Source: Alphaproteobacteria bacterium (GTDB taxonomy: Bacteria > Pseudomonadota > Alphaproteobacteria > Sphingomonadales > Sphingomonadaceae). From it: a stretch of DNA of 64,000 bases. The notes beneath the pieces were generated by a model, which was given only the letters and a program-made list of their open reading frames with translations, searched no databases and had not been told where the DNA came from. Of the stretch, positions 45,118 to 53,400 are shown in pieces; the stretch's first letter is position 1; each line of letters begins with the position of its first letter. The stretch covers positions 1-64,000 of the forward strand of contig JAGWWF010000021.1 of NCBI GenBank assembly GCA_018970445.1, read 5' to 3'. The translations under genes and the position numbers were made by a program.

Positions 45118-46535
45118 CAGCCACGCTCCTGCTGGCGAAAGCCGCCGCCCAGCGCGCGCACCAGCGCAACGTCGGCGGCAAGGCGAAAGGCGGTCACATC
45201 GGCCAGGGCGCGGCGGGCACCCACCACGGCATCATCGGCGATCAGCACGGCGATCTGGTTCGACAGCCCGGCCTGATAGCGCAGCGCCGCCACCCGGCGG
45301 GCCGCCTGCGCTTCGTCCAGCGCGGTGCGGGCGGCGGCCTGCTGTTCGCCCAGCGCCAGCACGGCGCTGGCGGCATCGGCCACTTCGGCCACGGCGCGCA
45401 GCAGCGTCGCATCATGGGCGGCAATCGCGGCCTGCCGGTTGGCGCGGCCGCCCTGCAGATCGGCGGCGCGGCGGCCGCCATCCAGCAACGGCAGGTTCAG
45501 CGCCGGGCCGAACTGGGCATAAAGACTGCCGCTGTCGACCAGCTGGCCAAAGCCCAGGCTTTGCTGGCCGATGGTGGCATTCAGGCTGAGATTGGGCAGG
45601 AACGCCCGGCGCGCCGCGGTTTCGCGTTCGCCGGCGGCGGCCACGCGCAGGGCGGCGGCCTGCACATCGGGCCGGCGCGCGATCAGGTTCAGCCGCACAT
45701 CGGCCGGCAGGCCGGGCGGCAGCGGCCGGATGGCGGGGGCGGCAATGGCCAGGCCGCGATCCGGCCCGGCCCCCAGCAGCAGCGCCAGCCGGTGCCGCGC
45801 CACCGCCACCTGCTGCGCCGCCGCGCTGGCATCGGCGCTGGCCAGCGCCAGCCGGCTGGCGGCCTGGGCCCGCGCGCCATCATTGTCCAGCCCGGCGGCC
45901 ACCCGCCCGGCGGTGAGATCCAGCGTCTGCCGGCGGATGGCCAGCGCGTCCGCCGCCACGGCCTGGCGGTCCAGCGTGGCGGCCAGATCGGCATAGGCCT
46001 GGGCCACGCCGGCCGCCAGCATCAGCCGGGCCGAATCGCGTTCCACCGCCAGCGCATCGGCTTCGCGCCGGGCGGCGCGCAGCGCCGCCTTGCCCTGGCC
46101 CCACAGATCGAGATTCCAGCCGGCCTGCAGATTGACCAGGCCCGATTCCAGCACGCCCGCCGGCACGAACTGCGGCGGGATGCCCAGATTGCGCGACAAT
46201 TGCTGCCCGCCCAGGCTGGCATTGGCCGACAGGGCGGGACGCAGCCCGGCGCGGCTCTGGCGGGCGGCGGCATCGGCGGCGGCCAGCCGGGCGCTGGCCA
46301 GCGCCATGTCGGGGTTTGCGGCCAGGGCCTCGGCCACCAGGGCGCCCAGTTGCGGATCGCCCCAGCCGGCCCACCAATCGGCCGCCGGCCAGCTGCCGGC
46401 GGGATTGCCGGCCAGGCTGTGGCTGGCGGCGATGCTGTCGGGGGTGCGCAGCGCCGGAGCCGGACCCAGCCGGGGCGGCACGGCGCAGGCCGCCAGCAGC
46501 AGCGGGGTGATCAGCAGGAAAGGCTTGCGGGGCAC
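45117..46535 (-). CDS. NodT-family outer-membrane efflux lipoprotein
   Basis: Predicted 472-aa outer-membrane channel. The signal peptide 'PRKPFLLITPLLLAAC' ends in a lipobox, followed by two Ala-rich TolC-type repeats ('DWWAGWGDPQLGALVAEALA', 'DGARAQAASRLALASADASA'). It begins with GTG 46535, set by the signal peptide; the longer frame upstream is antisense to tetR. First gene of the efflux operon and divergent from tetR with 44 bases between the starts, where operator 1 lies. Confidence 0.93.
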   Translation of the reverse strand: MPRKPFLLITPLLLAACAVPPRLGPAPALRTPDSIAASHSLAGNPAGSWPAADWWAGWGDPQLGALVAEALAANPDMALASARLAAADAAARQSRAGLRPALSANASLGGQQLSRNLGIPPQFVPAGVLESGLVNLQAGWNLDLWGQGKAALRAARREADALAVERDSARLMLAAGVAQAYADLAATLDRQAVAADALAIRRQTLDLTAGRVAAGLDNDGARAQAASRLALASADASAAAQQVAVARHRLALLLGAGPDRGLAIAAPAIRPLPPGLPADVRLNLIARRPDVQAAALRVAAAGERETAARRAFLPNLSLNATIGQQSLGFGQLVDSGSLYAQFGPALNLPLLDGGRRAADLQGGRANRQAAIAAHDATLLRAVAEVADAASAVLALGEQQAAARTALDEAQAARRVAALRYQAGLSNQIAVLIADDAVVGARRALADVTAFRLAADVALVRALGGGFRQQERG

Positions 46536-46550
46536 AGGCGACTCGGATGA

Positions 46551-46562
46551 TACTGATCGGTA
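46551..46562. promoter_or_regulatory. TetR operator 1
   Basis: TACTGATCGGTA, a 12-bp near-palindrome (reverse complement TACCGATCAGTA) in the 44-base divergent region between the efflux operon and tetR. It is repeated in inverted form with 11 of 12 bases matching at 46608. Expected to be the TetR binding site controlling both transcripts. Confidence 0.7.
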
Positions 46563-46579
46563 CAGACAAGGAGTGAAGC

Positions 46580-47239
46580 GTGGCCAGCGCGCCGTCAAGC
46601 GAATTGATACCGACCAGTACAAGCCCCGATGCCGCAGCCCCGGCCGGCATCGAGGCGCGGCGTCTGGCCTATGTCGCGGCGGCGCAGCGGCTGTTCTTTG
46701 CCCATGGCTATGGCGCGACATCGATGAACGCCATTGCCGCGGCGGTGGGCGGCAGCAAGACAACGCTGTGGAGTCTGTTTCCATCCAAGCTGGCGCTGTT
46801 CGAGGCGGTGGTGGACGCGGTGGTGCGCGATTATGGCACCGCGCTGACGGTCGATCTGGACAGTGCGCCCGATGTGGCCGCCGGCCTGGTGCGCATGGGC
46901 GATTCGATCATGGACACGATCATGAGCGAACCGATCACCGAACTGCACCGGCTGGTGATGGGCGAAGCGCGGCGCGTGCCGGCGTTGGGCCGCGCCATGT
47001 TCGAACGGGGCCCCGGCCCCGGCATGGCGCGTTTTGCCCACTGGCTGGCCGGCCAGATGGCGGCCGGCACCCTGAAACCGGGCGAACCGGCGCTGGCCGC
47101 CCAGCAGTTCAGCGGCCTGTGCCGCGCCGGCGTGGTGGATCGGCATCTGATGGGCATGACCGGGCCAGACGATGTGGCCCAGGGCCGGCGCGAGGTGCGG
47201 GCCGCCGCCGCCACCTTCCTGGCGGCATGGGGCCGCTGA
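46580..47239 (+). CDS. TetR-family repressor of the efflux operon
   Basis: Predicted 219-aa regulator. The helix-turn-helix lies at about 28-75 ('RRLAYVAAAQRLFFAHGYGA', 'SMNAIAAAVGGSKTTLWSLF'), followed by a ligand-binding C-terminal domain of the AcrR C-terminal type ('DTIMSEPITELHRLVMGEAR', 'LVMGEARRVPALGRAMFERG'). GTG start with AGGAG 7 bases upstream. Divergent from the tripartite efflux genes, so it probably represses them and itself and is induced by pump substrates. Confidence 0.92.
   Translation: MASAPSSELIPTSTSPDAAAPAGIEARRLAYVAAAQRLFFAHGYGATSMNAIAAAVGGSKTTLWSLFPSKLALFEAVVDAVVRDYGTALTVDLDSAPDVAAGLVRMGDSIMDTIMSEPITELHRLVMGEARRVPALGRAMFERGPGPGMARFAHWLAGQMAAGTLKPGEPALAAQQFSGLCRAGVVDRHLMGMTGPDDVAQGRREVRAAAATFLAAWGR
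46608..46619. promoter_or_regulatory. TetR operator 2, inside the tetR coding region
   Basis: TACCGACCAGTA, matching the reverse complement of operator 1 at 11 of 12 positions. It lies in codons 10-13 of tetR, 57 bp centre-to-centre from operator 1. Two sites around the tetR start suggest cooperative binding or a roadblock. Confidence 0.6.
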
Positions 47240-47369
47240 TCGCCGGCGGGCGGTGCCGCCGTGCGCGGCGTTTCAAATTATTTACAACATGTTTCGCATT
47301 TTGCGTTTGACTTCAAGATTCATAAATCGTCAATTCTCGTTTAATCCAAACCAACGAGGGGGTTGCACG
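47240..47369 (+). promoter_or_regulatory. AT-rich promoter region of the sorted protein
   Basis: This stretch is strikingly AT-rich for the window. TTGACT at 47307-47312 with TCAATT 17 bases downstream (47330-47335) could be a -35/-10 pair, followed about 20 bases later by GAGGGGG and a TTG start at 47370. Candidate only; the -10 is poor. Confidence 0.35.
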
Positions 47370-48026
47370 TTGAAACATCATCTTCTGGCCGCAGCGGCGG
47401 TGTTCGGCCTGCTGGGCACGGCGGCCACGGCGGCGCCGGTCACCTATGTGCTCAGCGGCGTGCTTTCAGGCGGGTCGGACACCGGGGTGTTCATCACGCC
47501 GGGCATGCTGACCGGCCATGCCTTCCAGCTGAGCATGACCTTTGATCCCGCGCTCGGCCTGGATGCCTCCGGCCCGGCCGGCACGGTGCGTTATCTGGGC
47601 GGGGCCGCCAACAATATCCCGCAGCTGCCGCTGTATACCAACGTGTCGATGACCATCAACAATGTCACCCGCAGCATGAGCGGCTGGCACGCCGCGCTGG
47701 TCTATTCCGTGGCGGGGGAGCGTTATCTGCATGTCAACAACGATCCGACCGACGCGAACAGCTTCAAGCGCTTTGCCGTGGTGATCCAGAATCCGAATCT
47801 GGCCGCCAACCCGGCCAACACCAGCAATGGCCTGACCGTCGCCGGCTTTGGCGCGTTTGACTGGTTGCAGGGCGCAGACACCCCCGGCGCTGCCGGTTCC
47901 TGGAATGGCGGCACGCTGTCGATCAGCACCGCAGCGGTGCCGGAACCGGCCAGCTGGGCGCTGCTGATCGCCGGTTTCGGCCTGACCGGCGCCACCCTGC
48001 GCCGCCGCCGGGCGCTGGCGGCCTGA
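47370..48026 (+). CDS. PEPxxWA-CTERM sorted protein
   Basis: Predicted 218-aa exported protein. The signal peptide (LKHHLLAAAAVFGLLGTAAT, cleaved near AAPV) is followed by a beta-rich domain ('VTYVLSGVLSGGSDTGVF', 'HAFQLSMTFDPALGLDASGP') and the sorting tail 'VPEPASWALLIAGFGLTGAT' with RRRR. The only in-frame start with a ribosome site is TTG 47370, preceded by GAGGGGG at 7 bases. No catalytic motif. Likely an extracellular or surface protein handled by the exosortase system, which is not encoded in this window. Confidence 0.88.
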   Translation: MKHHLLAAAAVFGLLGTAATAAPVTYVLSGVLSGGSDTGVFITPGMLTGHAFQLSMTFDPALGLDASGPAGTVRYLGGAANNIPQLPLYTNVSMTINNVTRSMSGWHAALVYSVAGERYLHVNNDPTDANSFKRFAVVIQNPNLAANPANTSNGLTVAGFGAFDWLQGADTPGAAGSWNGGTLSISTAAVPEPASWALLIAGFGLTGATLRRRRALAA

Positions 48027-48050
48027 CGATGCGGGTTGCCATCCGCCCGG

Positions 48051-49388
48051 TCAGCGGGCGGGTGGCAGTTCGGCCAGTGCGGCGGCCACCTGTTGCAGGC
48101 GCTGGGGCAGGATGGCGACGATGCTGGCATGCACCGCCTCGTCGAAATCCGCCGGCATCCGCGCGCGCGCCGCATCGGGCGCGGTGGCGGCATCGGCCAA
48201 TATCTCTTCCAGCGCCTGCCGCATCAGGCCGTTGCCCAGCCGGGCCAGGCGGCCGGTTTCGATGAAATGCCGACCGGCAATCTGGTCGATCACATATTTG
48301 CGGTTCGTTCCGAACGACATCGCCAGCTTGAACCTGTTGCGCGGAATTTGCCGGCCATCACAAGCCGGCTGGGCCGACAGCACGTCATAGAAGGGCGACA
48401 GGCTGTAGCGGTCACCGGGTTTGAGCAGCAGGCTGAAATTCTTGGCATGGCCATCGGTCGCGCCGATCAGCCAGAACAGGATCTGGCTTTTGAAAAAGGC
48501 CAGCTGATCGGCGCGCGGATCATCCGCACCTTGCAGCAGTTTCAGGATGGCCACCATGTCGGGGCCGCCGCTGCTCTGATATTTGTGTGACGACGGGATG
48601 CCGAGGGCCTGGCACATGTCTTCCTGTGGCAGCCGCAGCAGCCGATCATCGCGCCAGCGCCGGTCAAACCGTTCCACCACCAGCACGCGGCGCTGGCCGA
48701 AGGTGACGATCTGGCTGTTGGCAACGGCGAGGCCAAATGCCCTGAGCAGTTCGAGGCAATAATGTTCGTTGTCGACACTGGCGCGCAGATCGATCGTGCC
48801 GAAGGCGGTGGGGATTTTGCCCAGTTGCGGTTTCAATATGTGGCTGGTGGGCGTGGTGCCGCGTGGTTGCAGCCAGGCGGTGCCCAGCCGCAGCAGGGCG
48901 GTCTTTTCCTGGGCACCGGCGATCGAGATGCGGAAATCCTGTTCGGCCGCCAGCCCCAGTGGCGCCCGTGCCAGATTGGCCAGCAGGGTTTCGATGTCGG
49001 CATCGGTGACGGATTGGCCGTGCATTGTTGACGGGGGTTGATCCGGCGCATCGTCGGGCAGGAACTGCATCGCACCCACGCAATCGCGGCCGATGGCGGA
49101 AAGCAGGCTGAAATAGTCGCTGCCGCCAGCGCCAAGCCGTTCGGCCACCTGTTTCCTGATATGGTCGCTGTCGGGCAGAAGATTGTCGAAAACCGCCGAC
49201 ACTTCGGCACCGGTGTAGGCGGCTTCGCGCCGGGGCATCGACAGGGAGATGCCGAAGCCGTTTGGCCAATCGAGCCAGGCCTGATCATAGCGGAAGCTGA
49301 CGGCACCGCTTTGCGCCCGATCCAGCCGGCCGACCGGGCGGTTGTTGATCAGCACATTGAGTGGGGCATGGGCCTTGCGCCGGCCCAT
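48051..49388 (-). CDS. hipA: HipA-family serine/threonine kinase toxin
   Basis: Predicted 445-aa HipA. The N-terminal couple domain ('LNVLINNRPVGRLDRAQSG', 'FDNLLPDSDHIRKQVAERLG') is followed by the kinase with the ATP/autophosphorylation loop 'FRISIAGAQEKTALLRLG', the catalytic 'LIGATDGHAKNFSLLLKPG' and the metal-binding Asp in 'LSPFYDVLSA'. HipA toxins phosphorylate glutamyl-tRNA synthetase or related targets and slow growth; HipB neutralises them. All catalytic motifs are intact. Its ATG shares the last base of the hipB stop (TGATG). Confidence 0.95.
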   Translation of the reverse strand: MGRRKAHAPLNVLINNRPVGRLDRAQSGAVSFRYDQAWLDWPNGFGISLSMPRREAAYTGAEVSAVFDNLLPDSDHIRKQVAERLGAGGSDYFSLLSAIGRDCVGAMQFLPDDAPDQPPSTMHGQSVTDADIETLLANLARAPLGLAAEQDFRISIAGAQEKTALLRLGTAWLQPRGTTPTSHILKPQLGKIPTAFGTIDLRASVDNEHYCLELLRAFGLAVANSQIVTFGQRRVLVVERFDRRWRDDRLLRLPQEDMCQALGIPSSHKYQSSGGPDMVAILKLLQGADDPRADQLAFFKSQILFWLIGATDGHAKNFSLLLKPGDRYSLSPFYDVLSAQPACDGRQIPRNRFKLAMSFGTNRKYVIDQIAGRHFIETGRLARLGNGLMRQALEEILADAATAPDAARARMPADFDEAVHASIVAILPQRLQQVAAALAELPPAR

Positions 49389-49636
49389 CAGAAGAGATCC
49401 GCCATGTCATCGGGGCCGCTGTTGCGCTGATCCACCAGCAGATCGAGATCGAGCGCGGCCAGCAGGGCGTGCAGCGTGGCCAGTTTGGTGCCATCATGGC
49501 CGCGTTCGATGGCTGACACCATTTCCTGGCGCAGACCGGCCAGATCGGCGAGCTGGCTTTGGTTGAGCCCGCGCTGGCGGCGGGTGCGCTGGATCAGATT
49601 GCCGAGCTGGCGGGCGGACCGGATGAGCGTGGGCAT
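49388..49636 (-). CDS. hipB: HipB-family antitoxin
   Basis: Predicted 82-aa Xre-type helix-turn-helix protein ('QLGNLIQRTRRQRGLNQSQL', 'ADLAGLRQEMVSAIERGHDG', then a beta strand 'LDLDLLVDQR' that forms the dimer arm). It should bind HipA and the two operators upstream, repressing hipBA. No Shine-Dalgarno is visible, and the predicted -10 ends only 6 bases before ATG 49636, so the mRNA may be leaderless. Confidence 0.94.
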   Translation of the reverse strand: MPTLIRSARQLGNLIQRTRRQRGLNQSQLADLAGLRQEMVSAIERGHDGTKLATLHALLAALDLDLLVDQRNSGPDDMADLF

Positions 49637-49642
49637 GTTCGG

Positions 49643-49664
49643 TTTATGCCTGAAAACGCATAAA
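49643..49664. promoter_or_regulatory. HipB operator O1
   Basis: TTTATGC-N8-GCATAAA, a perfect 7+7 palindrome with an 8-base spacer, 6 bases upstream of hipB. The Escherichia coli HipB sites are also 5-bp arms separated by N8 (TATCC-N8-GGATA), so spacing is preserved while arm sequence differs. It covers the proposed -10 element. Confidence 0.85.
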
Positions 49665-49671
49665 TCGTCAA
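49643..49671 (-). promoter_or_regulatory. hipBA promoter
   Basis: On the minus strand TTGACG (49671-49666) and CATAAA (49648-49643) are separated by exactly 17 bases. O1 overlaps the spacer and -10, which is the expected geometry for autorepression. The start point would fall at about the hipB ATG. Confidence 0.6.
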
Positions 49672-49723
49672 TATGCTGTTTTTCACATAAAAATGATTTA
49701 CTGCAAAATTCGCATAAAGATAT

Positions 49724-49745
49724 TTTATGCTATATTTCGCATAAG
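49724..49745. promoter_or_regulatory. HipB operator O2
   Basis: TTTATGC-N8-GCATAAG, 13 of 14 arm bases matching O1, 81 bp away. An additional GCATAAA half-site (49712-49718) pairs with the same TTTATGC across a 5-base spacer. Two N8-spaced sites would allow HipA-HipB to bridge or bend the promoter. Confidence 0.8.
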
Positions 49746-49747
49746 CA

Positions 49748-50617
49748 CTACAGGAACGCCCGCAGCTCTGCCATGAACCGGTCGAACTGGTCGTGGTGGA
49801 GCCAGTGGCCGGCGTTTTCGAAGGTGATGACGCGCGCGGTGGAGAAATGCGCGATGCGGCCATCGTCCAGCGGGTTGGAGGCCCAGCTTTTTTCGCCATA
49901 CATCAGCAAGGTGGGGCAGGTGATGCGGCCCCACAGTTCGGCAACCTGTTCGGGCGGCAGATCATGCGCCCAGGGCAGGTGGAGATAATTGTCGAACTTC
50001 CAGCTGTAGCTGCCATCTTCGTTGCGGTGGGTGCCGTGGATGGTGAGGTGGCGGGCCTGGTCTTCCGACAGGAAGCTGTTTTCGGTGATCATGCGGGCAA
50101 ACGCCTCTTCCAGCGTGGCATAGCGTTTGGGCTGGCGGGCGGCGGCGGCGCGCTTGGCATCGATCCACTGGCGTTCGCGGGTGGCAAAATCGGTCTTCTG
50201 GCGTTCGGCCAGCATCCTGGGGCTGGGGCCCAGCCCTTCGATGGCGACCAGCTTTCTCACGCTTTCGGGGTAGAGCCCGGTGTAGCGCAGGGCGATGTTG
50301 CCGCCCATGGAATGGGCAACGATGGTGACGGGCGCCAGCTTCAGCTGGTGGATCAGCTGGGCCAGATCATAGACATGGGCATGGGTGTTGTAATCGCCGT
50401 CGGGCGACCAGGCGCTGTCGCCATGGCCGCGCCAATCGGGCGCGATGATGTGCCAATCGCCTTTCAGTTCGCGCGCCACCCAATCCCAGCTGCGGGCATG
50501 ATCGCGCCCGCCGTGCAGCAGCAGCAGCGGCGGCGCATCCGGGTTGCCCCAATCGCAATAATGCAGGCGCAGGCGCTGCGAGATGAAGCTGTGCGAGGTG
50601 GGCCCGAAATCGATCAT
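49748..50617 (-). CDS. alpha/beta hydrolase
   Basis: Predicted 289-aa hydrolase. The oxyanion region is 'PPLLLLHGGRDHARSWDWVA', the nucleophile elbow 'VTIVAHSMGGNIALRY', the acid probably in 'TLLMYGEKSWASNP', and the His in 'FENAGHWLHHDQFDRFM'. It has a cap domain of about 70 residues. Related proteins are annotated as epoxide hydrolases, haloperoxidases or C-C hydrolases; the substrate is not apparent. ATG 50617 is preferred over a GTG two codons upstream. It lies 35 bases below phhA on the same strand. Confidence 0.88.
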   Translation of the reverse strand: MIDFGPTSHSFISQRLRLHYCDWGNPDAPPLLLLHGGRDHARSWDWVARELKGDWHIIAPDWRGHGDSAWSPDGDYNTHAHVYDLAQLIHQLKLAPVTIVAHSMGGNIALRYTGLYPESVRKLVAIEGLGPSPRMLAERQKTDFATRERQWIDAKRAAAARQPKRYATLEEAFARMITENSFLSEDQARHLTIHGTHRNEDGSYSWKFDNYLHLPWAHDLPPEQVAELWGRITCPTLLMYGEKSWASNPLDDGRIAHFSTARVITFENAGHWLHHDQFDRFMAELRAFL

Positions 50618-50652
50618 GCGCACCGATTGGCGCGTTGGCCCGGCTTCGTCAA

Positions 50653-51486
50653 TCAGGCGACATGGCTCTGGCTGCCGCGGGTGAACAGCGGATCATCGGC
50701 CAGGATGGTGGCGATGGGAATGTCGGGCGCCGTGGCCAGCCGCTGATAGAGCGGGCCGAAATCGGTTTCGAGCGTGACCTTGAGCAGCTGGTCGAAACTG
50801 TCGATGACGAAATAATTCTGCTGGAAATCATCGATGCGATAGGGGGTTTGCAGCACCCGATCCAGCCGCCAGCCCAGCCGGTTGGGGCTGGCGCTGTCGA
50901 GCGCGAAATGGGTTTCGCCATGGCTGGACACGATGCCGGCGCCATAGATGGCCAGCCCGCCATCGCGGCTGCGGATCAGGCCGAATTCCACCGTGTACCA
51001 ATAGAGGCGGGACAGGCGGGCGATGGCATCAAATTCCAGCGCGCGCAGGCCGCCCCGGCCATAGGCCTGCATGTAATCGGCAAAGGCCGGGTGGGCGAGC
51101 AGCGGCACATGGCCGAACACATCGTGGAACACGTCAGGCTCTTGCAGATAATCCAGCTGGTCGGGGCGGCGGATGAAGTTGCCGGCCGGAAAGCGGCGAT
51201 TGGCAAGATGATCGAAGAACACCGCATCGGGCACCAGGCCGGGCACCGCCACCACCTGCCAGCCGGTGAGCGCCATCAGCTGTTCGTTCAGCCGGGCAAA
51301 ATCCGGCACGCCGGGGCGGGTGAGATCAAGCCGTTGCAGCCCGTCGAGGAATTCCGGCGCGACCCGGCCGGGCAGCACCCGCGTCTGCCGATCGAACAGA
51401 TGATCCCACACGCGGTGATCGGTGGCGGTGAAATGGGCCCAATCCTGCGGAATGGTCCAGTCGGGCGAAGGGGCGATGCTGTTCAC
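50653..51486 (-). CDS. phhA: phenylalanine 4-monooxygenase
   Basis: Predicted 277-aa pterin-dependent hydroxylase converting phenylalanine to tyrosine. The iron ligands are visible: two His in 'VFHDVFGHVPLLAHP' and Glu in 'LYWYTVEFGLIR'. The pterin-site 'RRFPAGNFIRRPDQLDYLQE' is also conserved. GTG start at 51486. No pterin carbinolamine dehydratase (phhB) is adjacent. Bacterial single-domain form of normal length, with no regulatory ACT domain. Confidence 0.95.
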   Translation of the reverse strand: MNSIAPSPDWTIPQDWAHFTATDHRVWDHLFDRQTRVLPGRVAPEFLDGLQRLDLTRPGVPDFARLNEQLMALTGWQVVAVPGLVPDAVFFDHLANRRFPAGNFIRRPDQLDYLQEPDVFHDVFGHVPLLAHPAFADYMQAYGRGGLRALEFDAIARLSRLYWYTVEFGLIRSRDGGLAIYGAGIVSSHGETHFALDSASPNRLGWRLDRVLQTPYRIDDFQQNYFVIDSFDQLLKVTLETDFGPLYQRLATAPDIPIATILADDPLFTRGSQSHVA

Positions 51487-51573
51487 CTTGGCGATAGTAG
51501 CAGGGCCGGCGGCGCTTTGCGACCGGGGCCATGGCCTGTATCACAGGCCCAGCATTGACAAAGGGGATGGGCC

Positions 51574-53067
51574 ATGACGTTGCCAGCAGACCGCACGCCG
51601 GTGATCATCGGTGTGGGTGAGGTGCTTGACCGGCCGGCCGATCCGGCCGCCGCGCTGGAACCGCTGGCCCTGATGGCAGCAGCGGTGCGCGCCGCCGATG
51701 CCGATGCCGGCGGTGGCTTTCTGGACCGGATCGACAGCCTGGATGTGATCAACCTGGTGAGCTGGCGATACGACCGGGTGGCGCAGCGGCTGGCGGAGCG
51801 GCTGGGCATCATGCCCCCGCGCGCGGTCTATGGCCTGGTGGGCGGCGAAACGCCGACGACGAAGATCCACGAAGCCGCGCTGCGCATCATGAACGGCAAC
51901 AGCGTGGTGGCGGTGGTGACGGGGGCCGAGGCGCAGAATGCGGTGGCCAAGGCCAAGGCCGCCGGCATCATGCTGCCGTGGACGCCGCCAGCGAAAACGC
52001 CGGAAAACCCGATCATCCCGGCCGAGCATGTGACCGAACTGGGCATGAAGCACGGCATCTTCCAGCCGATCCACATCTATCCGCTGTATGAAAATGCCAC
52101 GGTGGCGGCCTGGGGGCTGACCCCGGCTGAAGCGCTGGCCGAAAGCGGCGCGGCTTATGCGCGGATCAGTGCGGCGGCCGCCGCCAACCCCCACGCCTGG
52201 GGCCGGACTGCGTTCAGCGCCCAAGAGATCACCACGGTTTGCGACGACAACCGCATGATCTGCTGGCCCTATACCAAGCGGATGGTGGCCAACAACAATG
52301 TGAACGCCGGCGCCGCCGTGCTGATGACGACGCTGGCCGCCGCGCGCGCCGCCGGCCTTGCCGAGGATCGCATCATCCACGTCCATGGCGGGGCCAGCGC
52401 GGGCGAGCACATGGATTTCCTCAAGCGCGATCAATATGTGCACAGCTGCGCCCAGGATGCCGTGCTGGGCCAGGCGATGCGGATTGCGCCGAACGGCTTT
52501 GACCGGGTGGAATTGTACAGTTGTTTCCCCACCGTGCCCAAGATGGCGCGGCGCACGCTGGGGCTGGGGGCCGATGTGCCGCTGTCGGTCACCGGCGGCC
52601 TGTCGTTCGCGGGGGCCGGGCTGAACTGCTACATGCTGCACAGCGCCTGCGCGATGGTGCGATCCTTGCGCGAACGACCGGCGGATCAGGCACTGCTGTA
52701 TGGCCAGGGCGGTTATGTGACGAAACATCATGCGCTGGTGATCGGCTGCCGGGCGGCCGAGCCGGCCTGGCTGATGCTGAACCGCGACGTGCAGGACGTG
52801 GCCGAAGACGCGCGGGGCGACGTGCCGCGGCTTGATGGGGCCCATGAAGGCGCAGCCGTGGTCGAAACCTACAGCATCGTCTTTGGCCGCGATGGCCAGC
52901 CCAGCCACGGCAGCGTGGTGGGCCGCAGCCCGGCCGGCGACCGGCTGTTCGCCCGGATGCACCTGGCCGAAGTGGGCGCGTTCCTGAACCTTGCGGCAAG
53001 CCCCATTGGTGCGGCCGGCCATGTGACGCTGGCCGAGGACGGGTTGCAGCAGTGGCGCGTCGCCTGA
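51574..53067 (+). CDS. thiolase-like protein lacking the usual nucleophile
   Basis: Predicted 497-aa thiolase-fold protein, usually annotated as acetyl-CoA acetyltransferase. Thiolase elements include 'TPVIIGVGEVLDRPADPA', 'VVAVVTGAEAQNAVAKAKA' and the C-terminal 'GGLSFAGAGLNCYMLHSACA'. The place where thiolases have the acylated cysteine reads 'GLVGGETPTTKIHEAALRIM', without Cys. The extra C-terminal 90 residues ('VVETYSIVFGRDGQPSHGSV', 'GRSPAGDRLFARMHL') match the additional domain of type-1 thiolase-like proteins (TLP1) as I recall it. It may bind CoA thioesters with altered or no thiolytic activity. AAAGGGGA precedes the ATG. Confidence 0.82.
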   Translation: MTLPADRTPVIIGVGEVLDRPADPAAALEPLALMAAAVRAADADAGGGFLDRIDSLDVINLVSWRYDRVAQRLAERLGIMPPRAVYGLVGGETPTTKIHEAALRIMNGNSVVAVVTGAEAQNAVAKAKAAGIMLPWTPPAKTPENPIIPAEHVTELGMKHGIFQPIHIYPLYENATVAAWGLTPAEALAESGAAYARISAAAAANPHAWGRTAFSAQEITTVCDDNRMICWPYTKRMVANNNVNAGAAVLMTTLAAARAAGLAEDRIIHVHGGASAGEHMDFLKRDQYVHSCAQDAVLGQAMRIAPNGFDRVELYSCFPTVPKMARRTLGLGADVPLSVTGGLSFAGAGLNCYMLHSACAMVRSLRERPADQALLYGQGGYVTKHHALVIGCRAAEPAWLMLNRDVQDVAEDARGDVPRLDGAHEGAAVVETYSIVFGRDGQPSHGSVVGRSPAGDRLFARMHLAEVGAFLNLAASPIGAAGHVTLAEDGLQQWRVA

Positions 53068-53400
53068 GCTAGCCGCTGGCGGCCAGCAGGGCGGCAGGTT
53101 CGGCGGCCGTGGCGGCCGCCGCCGCAGGCCGGGGCTTTGCCGCCGGCGCTGCCGTGCCGCAGCCGGCCGGCCACAGCAGGCCGGCCGCAAGGGCCGCGGC
53201 CCGGTGCCGTGCGGCTGGCCAGTTGCGCTCCGTGCCCGGCAGCCTCGGCGCGGGCCGGGCGATTGTCAATTGCGGGCGGTCGCGTTGGCACTCATGCCTA
53301 CTGGCTGCTGATAAATTGTCTTGCAATTTCCGTCATTTGCCCCGTTGACGGCCGCAATCAACCGGGAAATCATGGCAGCCGTCCATCAGGAGGAGGAGCC
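53068..53400. other. gene-poor GC-rich gap before usg
   Basis: 333 bases without a supported gene. The left two thirds are GCC/GGC-rich with several GGCCGG palindromes that may fold. The right third turns AT-rich (around 53310-53345) and probably contains the usg promoter. A minus-strand 85-codon frame with a lipobox-like CGTAAP stretch is discussed under rejected items. Confidence 0.5.

Noticed and set aside
53069-53326. Minus-strand 85-codon frame with a lipobox-like stretch (GLLWPAGCG).
   Set aside because: The N-terminal half is Arg/Pro-rich noise, the -3 position of the lipobox is proline, and there is no ribosome site near a suitable start. GC-rich DNA readily produces such Ala-rich frames.
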